64,000 bases of DNA from an uncultured Roseovarius sp. (GTDB lineage Bacteria; Pseudomonadota; Alphaproteobacteria; Rhodobacterales; Rhodobacteraceae): contig OX638333.1 in the NCBI GenBank assembly GCA_951812895.1, positions 2,081,001 through 2,145,000 on the forward strand, read 5' to 3'. A model generated the notes under the pieces. The model was not told the origin of the DNA and did not search any database. It was given only the letters and a program-made list of their open reading frames with translations. The translations under genes and the position numbers were made by a program. Positions 36,284-45,189 of the stretch are shown piece by piece. Position 1 is the first letter of the stretch, and each line of letters starts with the position of its first letter.

Positions 36284-36603
36284 TGCGCATAGTCGCGATG
36301 ATTATGATGACTGTCTTTGTGACAGGCTGCACAGCTGCCAACGATGCCGCAGATGCGCTGGCCCGTGATAGGGCCAAGACAGTAGTCAACGGCGTTGTGG
36401 CCGACAAATTCCCGGGTGTGAACGCCGCGCCGGTTACGGATTGCATCATTGACGCCGCCTCGGCCGGTGAAATCATCTCTATCGCCGGGGCCTCGGTCAC
36501 CGGTGTGACCCAATCAACGGTTGAACAGGTGCTTGAGATCGCAGCGCGCCCGGATGCCGTAAAATGTATTGCTGAAAACAGCCTGACCTTGCTGGGCGGC
36601 TGA
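36283..36603 (+). CDS. Small lipoprotein embedded between sdhA and sdhB
   Basis: A 106-residue lipoprotein with a short signal ([16 protein letters not shown], Cys16) and a mature helix-rich domain; two cysteines (TDCIIDAA and VKCIAEN) may form a disulfide. No family name comes to mind, though I recall similar genes in the same place in Rhodobacterales. It overlaps sdhA by one base (TGATG) and ends 15 bases before sdhB, so it is co-translated with complex II. A role in complex II at the membrane is conceivable but unsupported. Confidence 0.78.
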   Translation: MRIVAMIMMTVFVTGCTAANDAADALARDRAKTVVNGVVADKFPGVNAAPVTDCIIDAASAGEIISIAGASVTGVTQSTVEQVLEIAARPDAVKCIAENSLTLLGG

Positions 36604-36618
36604 GAAGGAGCAGACGAC

Positions 36619-37398
36619 ATGGTACAACTGAAGCTTCCCAAGAATTCCCGCATCACCCGGGGCAAGACCTGGCCAAAGCCGGATGGTGCCACGAATGTGC
36701 GCAAGTTTCAAATTTATCGCTGGAACCCGGATGACGGACAGAATCCCAGTGTCGATACCTATTTTGTGGATATGGATACCTGCGGGCCAATGGTTCTGGA
36801 TGCGTTAATCAAGATCAAGAACGAGATTGATCCGACGCTGACCTTCCGCAGGTCCTGCCGAGAAGGCATCTGTGGATCCTGTTCCATGAATATCGACGGG
36901 ATCAACACGTTGGCCTGCATTTACGGTATGGATGAGATCAAGGGTGACGTGAAAATCTACCCGCTGCCGCATATGCCAGTGGTCAAGGACCTGATCCCTG
37001 ATCTCACACATTTTTATGCTCAGCATGCGTCTATCATGCCGTGGCTGGAGACCAAGACCAACCGTCCGGCAAAGGAATGGAGGCAGTCGATCGAAGACCG
37101 TGAAAAGTTGGACGGTCTGTATGAATGTGTGATGTGCGCCAGTTGTTCCACATCCTGTCCAAGTTATTGGTGGAATGGTGACAAATACCTTGGGCCAGCG
37201 GCACTGCTGCATGCCTATCGCTGGATCATTGACAGCCGAGACGAAGCGACGGGTGAGCGGCTTGATGATCTGGAAGATCCGTTCAAGCTGTACCGGTGTC
37301 ACACGATCATGAATTGTACGAAAACCTGCCCAAAGGGTTTGAACCCTGCCAAGGCGATTGCTGAAATCAAGAAGATGATGTTGGAACGTGCGGTTTGA
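36619..37398 (+). CDS. sdhB: Succinate dehydrogenase iron-sulfur subunit
   Basis: A 259-residue subunit that passes electrons from FAD to quinone through three clusters. The [2Fe-2S] ligands are Cys80, Cys85, Cys88 and Cys100 in [15 protein letters not shown]...LAC, the [4Fe-4S] motif is [16 protein letters not shown] and the last motif is [19 protein letters not shown]. Start has GAGAAGGAG upstream. It ends the sdh unit; a weak 5-bp hairpin (GAGCT/AGCTC at 37397-37412) follows. Confidence 0.97.
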   Translation: MVQLKLPKNSRITRGKTWPKPDGATNVRKFQIYRWNPDDGQNPSVDTYFVDMDTCGPMVLDALIKIKNEIDPTLTFRRSCREGICGSCSMNIDGINTLACIYGMDEIKGDVKIYPLPHMPVVKDLIPDLTHFYAQHASIMPWLETKTNRPAKEWRQSIEDREKLDGLYECVMCASCSTSCPSYWWNGDKYLGPAALLHAYRWIIDSRDEATGERLDDLEDPFKLYRCHTIMNCTKTCPKGLNPAKAIAEIKKMMLERAV

Positions 37399-37423
37399 GC
37401 TGTATTTAGCTCTTCCAATTGTT

Positions 37424-38302
37424 TCAGGATTTCTCGGTCAGAATAAGCGCGACGCCAGCGATGACTATTGCGCCACCTATCAATACCTGTGCGCGCAATT
37501 CTTCGCCCAGAAAAACGAAGCCCCCGATAACTGAAAACAGGGGCAGCAAAAGCAGGAACGGCGCGACCTGGCTGACCGGATTGCGCCGTATCAGTGAATA
37601 CCACAGGCCATAACCTAATGCCGTCATCACCAGGCCAAGGTAGAGCACGGCGCTCCAAACAATCCAGCCTGCGGATTGAATCGCCTGCCAATGCCCGGTT
37701 TCAAACAGGAATGATGCGGCAAACAATTGAGGCACGGCCATCACCGCAACCCATGCCGCGACAGTCAGGCCACTGACGTCTTTGAGGTTTCGAATCATAA
37801 CTTGGCCCACCGCCCATGCCGCCGCACCGCCGACAACGAGCAAAACCGAAACCCACTGTGCCGCGATACGGGGTTCTCCGCTGATCTGGTAGACGCCGAC
37901 AAAGGCGAGGGCGATGCCAGCCCATTTTCGCCAGCTGGTCTTTTCTTTGAGAAAGAGAACGCCCAAGAGAGTTAGAAACGGCACTTCAAGCTGTACGATC
38001 AATGCAACAGACCCGGCATCCAACCCTTTGAGACCGGTATAGGTCATGCTGTATTGCAGTGCCGCAGAAATTAGGGCGATCAGGAACAGCATTCGGAACT
38101 GCCCCAGCGGCATGCGCACAAACCAAACCAGAGCCATTGCGGTGACTGAAAACCGCAGTGCCATCAATAGGATGGGTGGAAAATGAGTGATTGCGGCCTT
38201 TGCAAAAACAATGCCCATGCCCCAGGTCAACGCGACCATTACGCCAAAGAAAACATCAATTGGGCCTAGTCGAAATACCGAAGGGGATTGGGCTTGTGAC
38301 AT
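37424..38302 (-). CDS. DMT-superfamily (EamA-type) permease
   Basis: A 292-residue inner-membrane protein with ten hydrophobic segments in two EamA halves (about 18-145 and 155-290). LTWGMGIVFAKAAITHFPPILLMALRF is a typical first repeat. RarD/YdcZ-like metabolite exporters have this form; substrate unknown. It converges with sdhB and shares its strand with the marR gene at 38422, 119 bp upstream. Confidence 0.84.
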   Translation of the reverse strand: MSQAQSPSVFRLGPIDVFFGVMVALTWGMGIVFAKAAITHFPPILLMALRFSVTAMALVWFVRMPLGQFRMLFLIALISAALQYSMTYTGLKGLDAGSVALIVQLEVPFLTLLGVLFLKEKTSWRKWAGIALAFVGVYQISGEPRIAAQWVSVLLVVGGAAAWAVGQVMIRNLKDVSGLTVAAWVAVMAVPQLFAASFLFETGHWQAIQSAGWIVWSAVLYLGLVMTALGYGLWYSLIRRNPVSQVAPFLLLLPLFSVIGGFVFLGEELRAQVLIGGAIVIAGVALILTEKS

Positions 38303-38421
38303 CAGGGCAGAACATCATGGCAAAGGCATGCAATCTGTTCCGTCAGCGACATGGCCCGCCGCAGGATGCCTTTTTGATGTGACGAAGTTGATCTTAGGTC
38401 TTGGCTCAAAGTGTCATAAAT

Positions 38422-38874
38422 TTACTGGTCCAGCTTGGTTGCAAGCAACGGGGCCAACAAAGTTGTAAGCCTGTCTAGCTGCCCGGGCTTGATCTGGTTT
38501 GCAAAAAAGGAATTCTTTGCAAGCTCCATTTTGTCCGCGGTCAGATTGCTCATCTGCTGTCCGGTTTCGGTGAGAGCTATGAAACTGCTTCGTTTGTCTG
38601 TGGGATTAGGCTCTCGCTCGACAAATCCTTGTTTTTCAAGCCGGTCAAGTAAGCGCGACATTCGATATTGCGGAACCTGCAGCTCTTGTTCCATCTGCTT
38701 GGCGGTAACCTTGCCTGAACCGGTAAGATTAGACACCGCTAACAACAATTGACAGGCTTCAGGTTGTGGAAGACCTGCGTTTTTGAGAGCGGAATTCAAG
38801 TGAGATTCGGCCAGGGCATGGACCTTGAACAAAGCATCCCAAGCGGCGGTTTGAGGAGTGGCTGGCTGGGTCAT
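38422..38874 (-). CDS. MarR-family transcriptional regulator
   Basis: A 150-residue winged-helix protein: dimerisation helices at both ends, recognition region VTAKQMEQELQVPQYRMSRLLDRLEKQGFVEREPNPTDKRS and wing. The ligand is unknown. It is divergent from creD with a 136-bp gap containing a GCATTCAAATGC palindrome, so it may control itself and creD. Confidence 0.87.
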   Translation of the reverse strand: MTQPATPQTAAWDALFKVHALAESHLNSALKNAGLPQPEACQLLLAVSNLTGSGKVTAKQMEQELQVPQYRMSRLLDRLEKQGFVEREPNPTDKRSSFIALTETGQQMSNLTADKMELAKNSFFANQIKPGQLDRLTTLLAPLLATKLDQ

Positions 38875-38895
38875 AAGTGATGTTTACATGCGCTC

Positions 38896-38907
38896 GCATT
38901 CAAATGC
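38896..38907. promoter_or_regulatory. Candidate MarR operator
   Basis: GCATTCAAATGC is an inverted repeat (GCATT-CA-AATGC) 21 bp upstream of the marR start in the marR-creD gap; related GCATT/AATGC and GCGATGCAATG half sites follow. Assignment to the adjacent MarR is inference from position. Confidence 0.4.
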
Positions 38908-39010
38908 AACGCGATGCAATGATACGCAAAAACTGCACATATTCAGTGCGCCGCCTGCGCAACCGCCCTTGTACCTGAGAGGAGCATTAACTTCAGAAAG
39001 GTCTTCTCAA

Positions 39011-40447
39011 ATGCGCAAATCATCCGGTTCCAGATTTTTCGTTCTGGGGTTTCTTGTCCTGCTTATGTCTATTCCGGTTTTCTATGTGGGAAGCATTATC
39101 GACAAGCGCGCCGATTATAACCGAGAAGCGAGAAATTCGGTGGGCCATGAGTGGGGTGGCAGGCAAACACTTGGCGGACCTGTCATGGTGATCCCAGTTG
39201 AAGAAACCATTACGGTTCGGGAAAGGCGAAAGGTGCTTGATGCGTCGACCGGTACCCAGTTGGTCAACGAGGATGGCGAAGGTCTGTTTAAGCATGTCGA
39301 TGTGAGAAAGACGGTTAAACGAGATCCGGTTTATTTGTATCCGGGTCAACTAAACTCAGAAGCGACCGTTCAGACTGAGGAACGCCGCCGGGGTATCTTC
39401 ACGGTTCCGGTCTACAGCACGACAATGTCCATGAGGTTTGATTTTCCAGCAGCTGATGCCAAAAATATGTTGCGTGGCGAGGAAAAGCTGATTTGGGATC
39501 AGGCAGAGATCAGGTTTTATGTCTCGACCAATAAAGCTCTCAGAGGGGTGACTGCGCTTTTGGCAGATGGCCAGCCGCTCTCGATGGAGCCATTGGCGCA
39601 GCAAAGCCACACGGGTGGGGGTGTACGCGCGGCCACTGGTGATCCGCGCAAGCTATCCTCATATGATCTGACGTTGGGCTTTAATGGTGCCGAGACTTTG
39701 TCGCTGACCCCGGTTGGGCGCGAGAGTCGGATGAAAATGACCTCTGACTGGCCGCACCCGGAATTTTATGGGGCCTTTTTGCCGGATGATCACAAGATTG
39801 ATGATGCTGGATTCACCGCCACCTGGACAATCCCGCATCTGGCGCGGCCCTTGCCACAGATCACGCGGGAGCCTCAGGATGCTTCGTCTGCACATGTCAG
39901 CCGTTTTGGCGTCAGGTTTTATCAACCCAATGATTTTTATCAGAAAGCCTATCGTGCGGCGCGATATGGAATTCTGTTTATCGGCCTGACCTTCCTCACC
40001 ATCTTTTTGATTGAAGGTCAGACCAAGCAACCAACCCATCCGGTTCAGTACCTTTTGGTTGGACTCGCACAATCTGCGTTCTTTCTGTTGATGTTGTCAT
40101 TGGCCGAACAGGTCGGCTTTGGTTTGGCCTATCTGGTTTCTGCCGCTGCGACCGTGGCGTTAGTCTCGATCTATGGAGCGGTGGCCATGAAATTGGGGCG
40201 TAGATCGCTGATTCTGCTATCGTTAATGGCGCTGCTTTATGCGGTTCTTTACCTGATATTGCGCAGTGCGGACTATGCGCTGTTGGCTGGATCGGTGTTG
40301 TTGTTCGGAGCTATTGCCGGGACCATGTATGCCACCCGCAACGAGAATTGGTACGGCGAGGAACGCAAAGGCGAGCGTCGCGGGTGGTTCCGCCGCCCTT
40401 CTGCACCGCAGCCACAGCAGCCTAGCGTAGCTGATAAACCCGCATAG
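39011..40447 (+). CDS. creD: CreD-family inner membrane protein
   Basis: A 478-residue protein with one N-terminal helix (about 9-29), a large periplasmic domain (30-320) and five or six C-terminal helices (about 325-450), then a basic proline-rich tail. RRGIFTVPVYSTTMSMRFDF and FYQKAYRAARYGILFIGLTFLTIFLIE are CreD signatures. CreD is linked to envelope stress and beta-lactam or colicin responses in enterobacteria; its action is unknown. The frame is open from 38858, but the ATG at 39011 gives the usual N-terminus. Confidence 0.9.
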   Translation: MRKSSGSRFFVLGFLVLLMSIPVFYVGSIIDKRADYNREARNSVGHEWGGRQTLGGPVMVIPVEETITVRERRKVLDASTGTQLVNEDGEGLFKHVDVRKTVKRDPVYLYPGQLNSEATVQTEERRRGIFTVPVYSTTMSMRFDFPAADAKNMLRGEEKLIWDQAEIRFYVSTNKALRGVTALLADGQPLSMEPLAQQSHTGGGVRAATGDPRKLSSYDLTLGFNGAETLSLTPVGRESRMKMTSDWPHPEFYGAFLPDDHKIDDAGFTATWTIPHLARPLPQITREPQDASSAHVSRFGVRFYQPNDFYQKAYRAARYGILFIGLTFLTIFLIEGQTKQPTHPVQYLLVGLAQSAFFLLMLSLAEQVGFGLAYLVSAAATVALVSIYGAVAMKLGRRSLILLSLMALLYAVLYLILRSADYALLAGSVLLFGAIAGTMYATRNENWYGEERKGERRGWFRRPSAPQPQQPSVADKPA

Positions 40448-40464
40448 CCTGGTCACCAAACACT

Positions 40465-40499
40465 CACCCACCCCAAGTAATCGGGCTTTGGGGTGGGTG
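40465..40499. terminator. Hairpin after creD
   Basis: CACCCACCCCAA (40465-40476) and TTGGGGTGGGTG (40488-40499) form a perfect 12-bp stem with an 11-base loop. There is no T-tract, so it is a transcript-end or processing hairpin rather than a classic terminator. Confidence 0.65.
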
Positions 40500-40577
40500 C
40501 CGAGTTGCAGGTCGAAAGAAGGGCGTGCCTGTTGAATGCGGATTGACAAACCAGGATGTTCGTATCGCTAATTACTC

Positions 40578-41591
40578 ATGGATTTAGAAGCAGCCCTTTC
40601 AAAATTTCCCCGCGTTCAGATGGGGCATTTTCCTACACCGCTTGAGCCGATGCAGAATCTGGGCAGAAAATTCGGTTTCGACCTGTGGGTCAAACGCGAT
40701 GACTGTACCGGGGTCGGAATGGGTGGGAACAAAGTTCGGCAGTTAGAGTATTATCTGGGACAGGCGGTTGCTGAGGGCGCAACGCAGGTTTTGATCACCG
40801 GTGCAGTGCAATCCAACTTTGTGCGTACAGCCGCCGCGATGGCGGCCCGACTGGGTATGGGCTGCCACATTCAGCTGGAGGAACGGGTGCCTAGTTCTGA
40901 CGCGCTTTATCGGAACAACGGCAATGTGCTGCTTAATCAGCTCCTTGGTGCGACCCTTTACAGATATCCCCATGGTGACGATGAGGCCGGGGCAGATGGC
41001 AAGCTTAGAGAGATCGCAATGGATCTGCGCGCGGAGGGTGAAGTGCCATTCATTGTGCCGCTTTCGGCTGAACATGCGCCGACCGGGGCGCTTGGATATG
41101 TTCAGGCGGCACGTGAATTTCTGGCTCATGGAGAGGTGTTTGATGAGATTTTTGTGGGATCGGGATCGGCACTGACACATTGTGGATTGCTGCTGGGCTT
41201 GCGTGCTTTAGGTGATGCGACACCAGTAACAGGAATATGTGTCCGACGCGATGCCGGTCTGCAGCGCGCAAGAGTGGCCCAACGCCTGAGCGATTTGGCG
41301 CATTTGTTGGATGTCAGCAACCCTGTTTCCAATACGGATATCTGTGTGGATGATTGCGTGCTCGCGCCAGGCTATGGTCAGATGTCCGATGTTGTGCGTG
41401 CGGCCATTGAACAAGCTGCGCGATACGAAGGGTTATTCCTTGACCCGGTGTACACAGCCAAGGTGTTGGCAGGAGTATTCGCAAACCATGAACGGTTAAA
41501 GGGCAAGCGTGTGCTGTTCTGGCACACCGGCGGTCAACCCGCTTTGTTTGCCTACGCCAATGCCTTTGATTTTGAATTACCGGCAGATTGA
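40578..41591 (+). CDS. D-cysteine desulfhydrase/ACC deaminase-family PLP enzyme
   Basis: A 337-residue fold-type II PLP enzyme. The PLP lysine is Lys52 in GMGGNKVRQLEYYL, the substrate loop is AVQSNFVRTAAAMAARLG, and the phosphate loop GSGSALTHCGLLLGL is present. The family includes D-cysteine desulfhydrase, L-cysteate sulfo-lyase (CuyA) and ACC deaminase. The QSNFVRT loop differs from the QSNHxRQ of typical DcyD and CuyA, so the substrate may be different; I give no symbol. It is followed by a DUF1989 gene. Confidence 0.8.
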   Translation: MDLEAALSKFPRVQMGHFPTPLEPMQNLGRKFGFDLWVKRDDCTGVGMGGNKVRQLEYYLGQAVAEGATQVLITGAVQSNFVRTAAAMAARLGMGCHIQLEERVPSSDALYRNNGNVLLNQLLGATLYRYPHGDDEAGADGKLREIAMDLRAEGEVPFIVPLSAEHAPTGALGYVQAAREFLAHGEVFDEIFVGSGSALTHCGLLLGLRALGDATPVTGICVRRDAGLQRARVAQRLSDLAHLLDVSNPVSNTDICVDDCVLAPGYGQMSDVVRAAIEQAARYEGLFLDPVYTAKVLAGVFANHERLKGKRVLFWHTGGQPALFAYANAFDFELPAD

Positions 41592-41664
41592 ATCCAAAGA
41601 CTTTACATCGCCGTTCAATCGGCATTTTGATGCGAATACGTTAGCCTGAAACGCAGAGGTGCCC

Positions 41665-42507
41665 ATGACCGAGCCCGCAGATGCCGCCAAACGCCGGGCA
41701 ATACGCCCGGTAATCTGTTACCCGAATGAAACACTTCCGAAACCGGACCTTACGCTGTTTCAGCGCGCGAGAGAGGGTGCTGAAAAGATTGACGAGGTTT
41801 TGATCCCCCCGCGAGATGCGAAGTGCTTTCAAGTCAAAGCCGGGCAGTTCTTTCGCATCAGCAGCGTAGAAGGATCCCAAGTTGGGGACCTAAACCTCTG
41901 GAACGCACATGACTTGTCAGAGCGGTTCTATTCGGGCAAAACCCGCGCGTTGCATGGCACACATATCACCAACGGTGAACGCATGTGGTCTTCTTTCCCC
42001 GGACTGCGGCCTATGGCAACCATCACCCACGATACGCTCAACTGGTATGGCATGGATGAATACGGCGGTTCGGTTCATGATGTTATCGGGACACGGTGTG
42101 ATCCCTACACGGGGAACCTGCTATCGGGCACGCAATACCATCATTGCTGCCATTCAAACCTAACCCGCGCATTGTCGGACGAAACCGGCCTTAGCCTGCC
42201 AGAGGCAGAGGCGTATGTGCATGATGTGCTTAACGTATTCATGTGCACCGGATTCACCCGTGATACCGGCCAGTACTTTATGAAGGCGAGCCCGGTGCGC
42301 CCGGGGGATCATCTTGAATTCTTTGCTGAAATTGATCTATTAGGCGCGCTTTCCGCCTGCCCCGGTGGTGATTGCTCTGCTGAACATTCAAGCGATACAG
42401 CTGCCTGCTACCCGTTGTTGGTCGAAGTGTTTGCGGCTGCTGATGGGGCGCTTGGTGATTGGGCGTCACCTTCGGTAAACAGGTATGACCGCAGCCACGG
42501 ACGTTAA
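41665..42507 (+). CDS. DUF1989 / urea carboxylase-associated family protein
   Basis: A 280-residue protein with the DUF1989 pattern: VKAGQFFRISSVEGSQVGDLNLWNA, then HITNGERMWSSFPGLRPMATIT, and a Cys/His cluster YHHCCHSNLTRAL that could bind a metal. Members accompany urea carboxylase, guanidine or amino-acid degradation genes, but the reaction is not clear. The ATG at 41665 has GCAGAGG upstream. It is 73 bp after the PLP gene on the same strand and may act with it. Confidence 0.82.
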   Translation: MTEPADAAKRRAIRPVICYPNETLPKPDLTLFQRAREGAEKIDEVLIPPRDAKCFQVKAGQFFRISSVEGSQVGDLNLWNAHDLSERFYSGKTRALHGTHITNGERMWSSFPGLRPMATITHDTLNWYGMDEYGGSVHDVIGTRCDPYTGNLLSGTQYHHCCHSNLTRALSDETGLSLPEAEAYVHDVLNVFMCTGFTRDTGQYFMKASPVRPGDHLEFFAEIDLLGALSACPGGDCSAEHSSDTAACYPLLVEVFAAADGALGDWASPSVNRYDRSHGR

Positions 42508-42510
42508 CAA

Positions 42511-42539
42511 AACAAAAACCCCGCCCAATGGGCAGGGTT
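42511..42539 (-). terminator. Rho-independent terminator of rpmJ
   Basis: Read on the minus strand, AACCCTGCCC and GGGCGGGGTT form a 10-bp stem (one G-U) with a three-base loop, followed by TTTGTTTTGTT. It lies 25 bp past the rpmJ stop. It is also between the ends of the convergent DUF1989 and rpmJ genes. Confidence 0.9.
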
Positions 42540-42564
42540 CTGTAATTCTGAACCGTAAAAAGGT

Positions 42565-42690
42565 TTAACCTTGGCGGGCTTTGAACCGAGGCTGCGTCTT
42601 GTTGATGACGTATACGCGGCCTTTGCGGCGCACGACACGGCAGTCGCGGTGCCGGTTCTTCAGCGAGCGAAGCGAGTTCTTGACCTTCAT
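42565..42690 (-). CDS. rpmJ: 50S ribosomal protein L36 (zinc-free, YkgO type)
   Basis: A 41-residue protein, starting [20 protein letters not shown] and ending QPRFKARQG. It is highly basic, as expected for L36, and has only one cysteine (Cys17) instead of the four zinc ligands of the C+ form, so it is the zinc-independent type. GAGGAG lies before the ATG at 42690. It has its own terminator and lies next to tRNA-Val. Confidence 0.95.
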   Translation of the reverse strand: MKVKNSLRSLKNRHRDCRVVRRKGRVYVINKTQPRFKARQG

Positions 42691-42774
42691 TGGTCTTCTC
42701 CTCTTTTTGTCGCGGCGCGGGCCAGCGCCATTTGGTTGCGGGTGTCCAGCGCGAAACGCGGAACAGTGAATTCA

Positions 42775-42849
<75 letters not shown>

Positions 42850-42996
42850 ATGAATGCCGACACGTCAAGAGGCCCCAATAAATTGGGGCGCGGAATCCCG
42901 CGCCGGTAGGCCGGGTCTATAAAAGGAGTCGCAGGGCGGATCAAGGGCTTTTAGATCGGCAAATTCTGTTTATGTTGAAGCAGAGCAGGAGAACAG

Positions 42997-43860
42997 ATGC
43001 CGCAGCGCGCCTTTCATATCAAACATCCGGAGAAACGGACAACCTCTGTGGTGTTTGCGTCGCCTCATAGCGGGCGAAATTACCCCCAAAGCTTCTTGCG
43101 CAAGACCTTGTTAGGTGAACATTCTGTGCGCAGCTCTGAAGATGCATTTGTCGACCAGTTGTTTGATTGTGTGCCCCAATATGGCGCACCGTTGATCATG
43201 GCAGGCGTACCTCGTGCCTATGTAGACCTGAATCGCAGCCCAGATGAGTTGGATCCAGCGTTGATTGAAGGTGTGCGCAGTGCGGGACATAACCCGCGAA
43301 TTGCCTCTGGTCTAGGGGTCATCCCGCGTGTGGTCGCTAATGGAAAGGCTATTTATAACGGCAAAATCAGCATGTTAGAAGCGAACAGGCGGATAGAAAC
43401 CTACTGGCGTCCGTATCATGCTGCGCTGCGTTTGCAACTGGACAATGCCCACCGCGAATTTGGACAGGCCGTATTGGTGGATTGCCATTCTATGCCGCAC
43501 GAGGCGATGGATTCAGTGGCGCGCACCGGTGTGCGTCGTCCCGATGTAGTGCTGGGCGATCGTTTTGGTGCTGCGGCGCATGAATCGATTGTGGACCGGG
43601 TCGAAGCGGCGTTTGCGGATGCTGGCCTGATCGTGACCCGCAATACGCCATTTGCGGGGGCCTTTGTGACCCAGCATTACGGCAGACCCGCAAGAGAGCA
43701 GCATGCAGTTCAGGTGGAAATCGACCGGGCGCTGTATATGGATGAAAAAAGCATCTGCCCGAACGAAAATTTTGATGCGTTTCGAGAGCTGATTGAACGC
43801 GTTGTTGCGGGTGTTGCTGAAATTGGACGTGCTAGCGAATATCCTCTGGCCGCCGAATAA
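42997..43860 (+). CDS. N-formylglutamate amidohydrolase family protein
   Basis: A 287-residue zinc hydrolase-like protein. The motifs FASPHSGRNYP, DLNRSPDELDP and VDCHSMPHE carry the metal and substrate residues of the HutG-like family, which removes formate from N-formylglutamate in histidine breakdown. No hut genes are nearby, so the true substrate is open. It starts 148 bp after the tRNA and converges with dinB. Confidence 0.87.
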   Translation: MPQRAFHIKHPEKRTTSVVFASPHSGRNYPQSFLRKTLLGEHSVRSSEDAFVDQLFDCVPQYGAPLIMAGVPRAYVDLNRSPDELDPALIEGVRSAGHNPRIASGLGVIPRVVANGKAIYNGKISMLEANRRIETYWRPYHAALRLQLDNAHREFGQAVLVDCHSMPHEAMDSVARTGVRRPDVVLGDRFGAAAHESIVDRVEAAFADAGLIVTRNTPFAGAFVTQHYGRPAREQHAVQVEIDRALYMDEKSICPNENFDAFRELIERVVAGVAEIGRASEYPLAAE

Positions 43861-43884
43861 TACGCAATTTCAAAACCCCATCAT

Positions 43885-45138
43885 TCATCTCAATGCACGG
43901 CCTTTGACAATGGCCTTGGTTCCATAACGTTTGCGGATTGCGTCCGTGGCGCGTTCCGCATCCCCTCTGGACCGTGCTTGGGGGTCCAGAAGGTCGCCTG
44001 ACAGATCAGCGCCGTCTTCCGGAACCAGATCGGAAATCCCGACACCCAACAACCGGTAAGCGTTTGATTCATCTACCTGGTCCAGCAGAGACCGGACGGT
44101 GCGGTAAATAGTGTCGGCCATTTGAGTGGCGTCCCGCAGTGCAATACGGCGGGAGAGCAGGGAATGATCAGCGCGTTTCAGTTTGAGCGTGACTACACGA
44201 CCGGCGATGCCTTTGGCTTTGGCGCGGTCGGAAACCTTTTCAGACAGCCGCCACAAATGGCCATCCAGAATATCAGCGCTGCCGGTATCTTCAAAAAAGG
44301 TAGTCTCGCTGGATATTGATTTCATTGGAGAATTTGAAGAAACGCGACGTTTGTCCTGTCCCCTTGCCAAATGCCAGAGGCGCTCACCCATTGATCCGAA
44401 ACGTGCCGTCAAATCCTCACGCTCCCATCGCAGAAGGTCGGCAAAATTCCTGATCCCAGCCTCGGCGAGGGCGGTGCGGGTGGCTTGGCCGACGCCCCAG
44501 ATCAGGGTGACGGGTTTGTCATTTAGGAAGGTTGAAGTCTCTGCTTTACCAATCACGGAAAAGCCCTGAGGCTTGTCCAGATCAGACGCAACCTTTGCCA
44601 AAAACTTGTTATGACTCAAGCCGATAGACCCTGTGAGCCCAAGCTCGGATTGCATGCGACGGGTGAGTTTGGCGAGGGTGATTGCGGGGGGCGTGCCGTG
44701 GAGGCGTTGGGTGCCGCCGAGATCGAGGAAGGCTTCGTCCAATGAGAGAGGTTCGATGTCCGGCGTAAGCTCTTCCATCATCTTGCGGATCTGGCGAGAG
44801 ACGCGGGAATATTCGTCCATCCGGGGCTTCAGAACCACGGCATCGGGGCAGAGTTTCAGCGCCTTGAACATCGGCATTGCCGAGCGAACGCCGCGAATTC
44901 TTGCTATATAACAAGCGGTTGAGACCACTCCGCGCCGGCCACCGCCGATAATCAGTGGCTTATCGGCGAGTTCAGGATGATCGCGTTTTTCGACACTGGC
45001 GTAGAAAGCATCACAGTCCATATGAGCGATGGAAAGCGAAAAAAGCTCATCATGCTGCACCACCCGGGGGCTGCGACAGGCGGGGCAGCGGGGGCCGTTT
45101 TCGAACGGCGAAAGGCAATCACGACACAGGGCTGGCAT
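43885..45138 (-). CDS. dinB: DNA polymerase IV with N-terminal zinc ribbon
   Basis: A 417-residue Y-family translesion polymerase. Catalytic acidic residues are in AHMDCDAFYASVEKRD (Asp41, Asp43) and SLDEAFLDL; palm, finger and little-finger parts follow. Unusual is an extra N-terminus with Cys5, Cys8, Cys18 and Cys21 (CRDC...CPAC), a probable zinc ribbon absent from E. coli DinB. The ATG has no Shine-Dalgarno sequence and lies only nine bases from a GTACAA repeat array shared with lpdA. No LexA-type GTTC repeat is seen. Confidence 0.93.
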   Translation of the reverse strand: MPALCRDCLSPFENGPRCPACRSPRVVQHDELFSLSIAHMDCDAFYASVEKRDHPELADKPLIIGGGRRGVVSTACYIARIRGVRSAMPMFKALKLCPDAVVLKPRMDEYSRVSRQIRKMMEELTPDIEPLSLDEAFLDLGGTQRLHGTPPAITLAKLTRRMQSELGLTGSIGLSHNKFLAKVASDLDKPQGFSVIGKAETSTFLNDKPVTLIWGVGQATRTALAEAGIRNFADLLRWEREDLTARFGSMGERLWHLARGQDKRRVSSNSPMKSISSETTFFEDTGSADILDGHLWRLSEKVSDRAKAKGIAGRVVTLKLKRADHSLLSRRIALRDATQMADTIYRTVRSLLDQVDESNAYRLLGVGISDLVPEDGADLSGDLLDPQARSRGDAERATDAIRKRYGTKAIVKGRALR

Positions 45139-45146
45139 GGCGTTTT

Positions 45147-45189
45147 GTTTTGTACAATTTGTACAAATTGTACACGGGTTTTGTACAAA
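45147..45189 (-). promoter_or_regulatory. 43-bp GTACAA repeat array upstream of dinB
   Basis: Read toward dinB, GTACAA recurs four times at spacings 13, 9 and 9 bp, giving overlapping TTGTACAA palindromes. It matches 16573-16615 (upstream of lpdA) at 39 of 43 positions and in the same orientation. It ends eight bases before the dinB ATG, where a ribosome binding site would be expected, so binding there would block initiation of transcription or translation. Confidence 0.72.
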
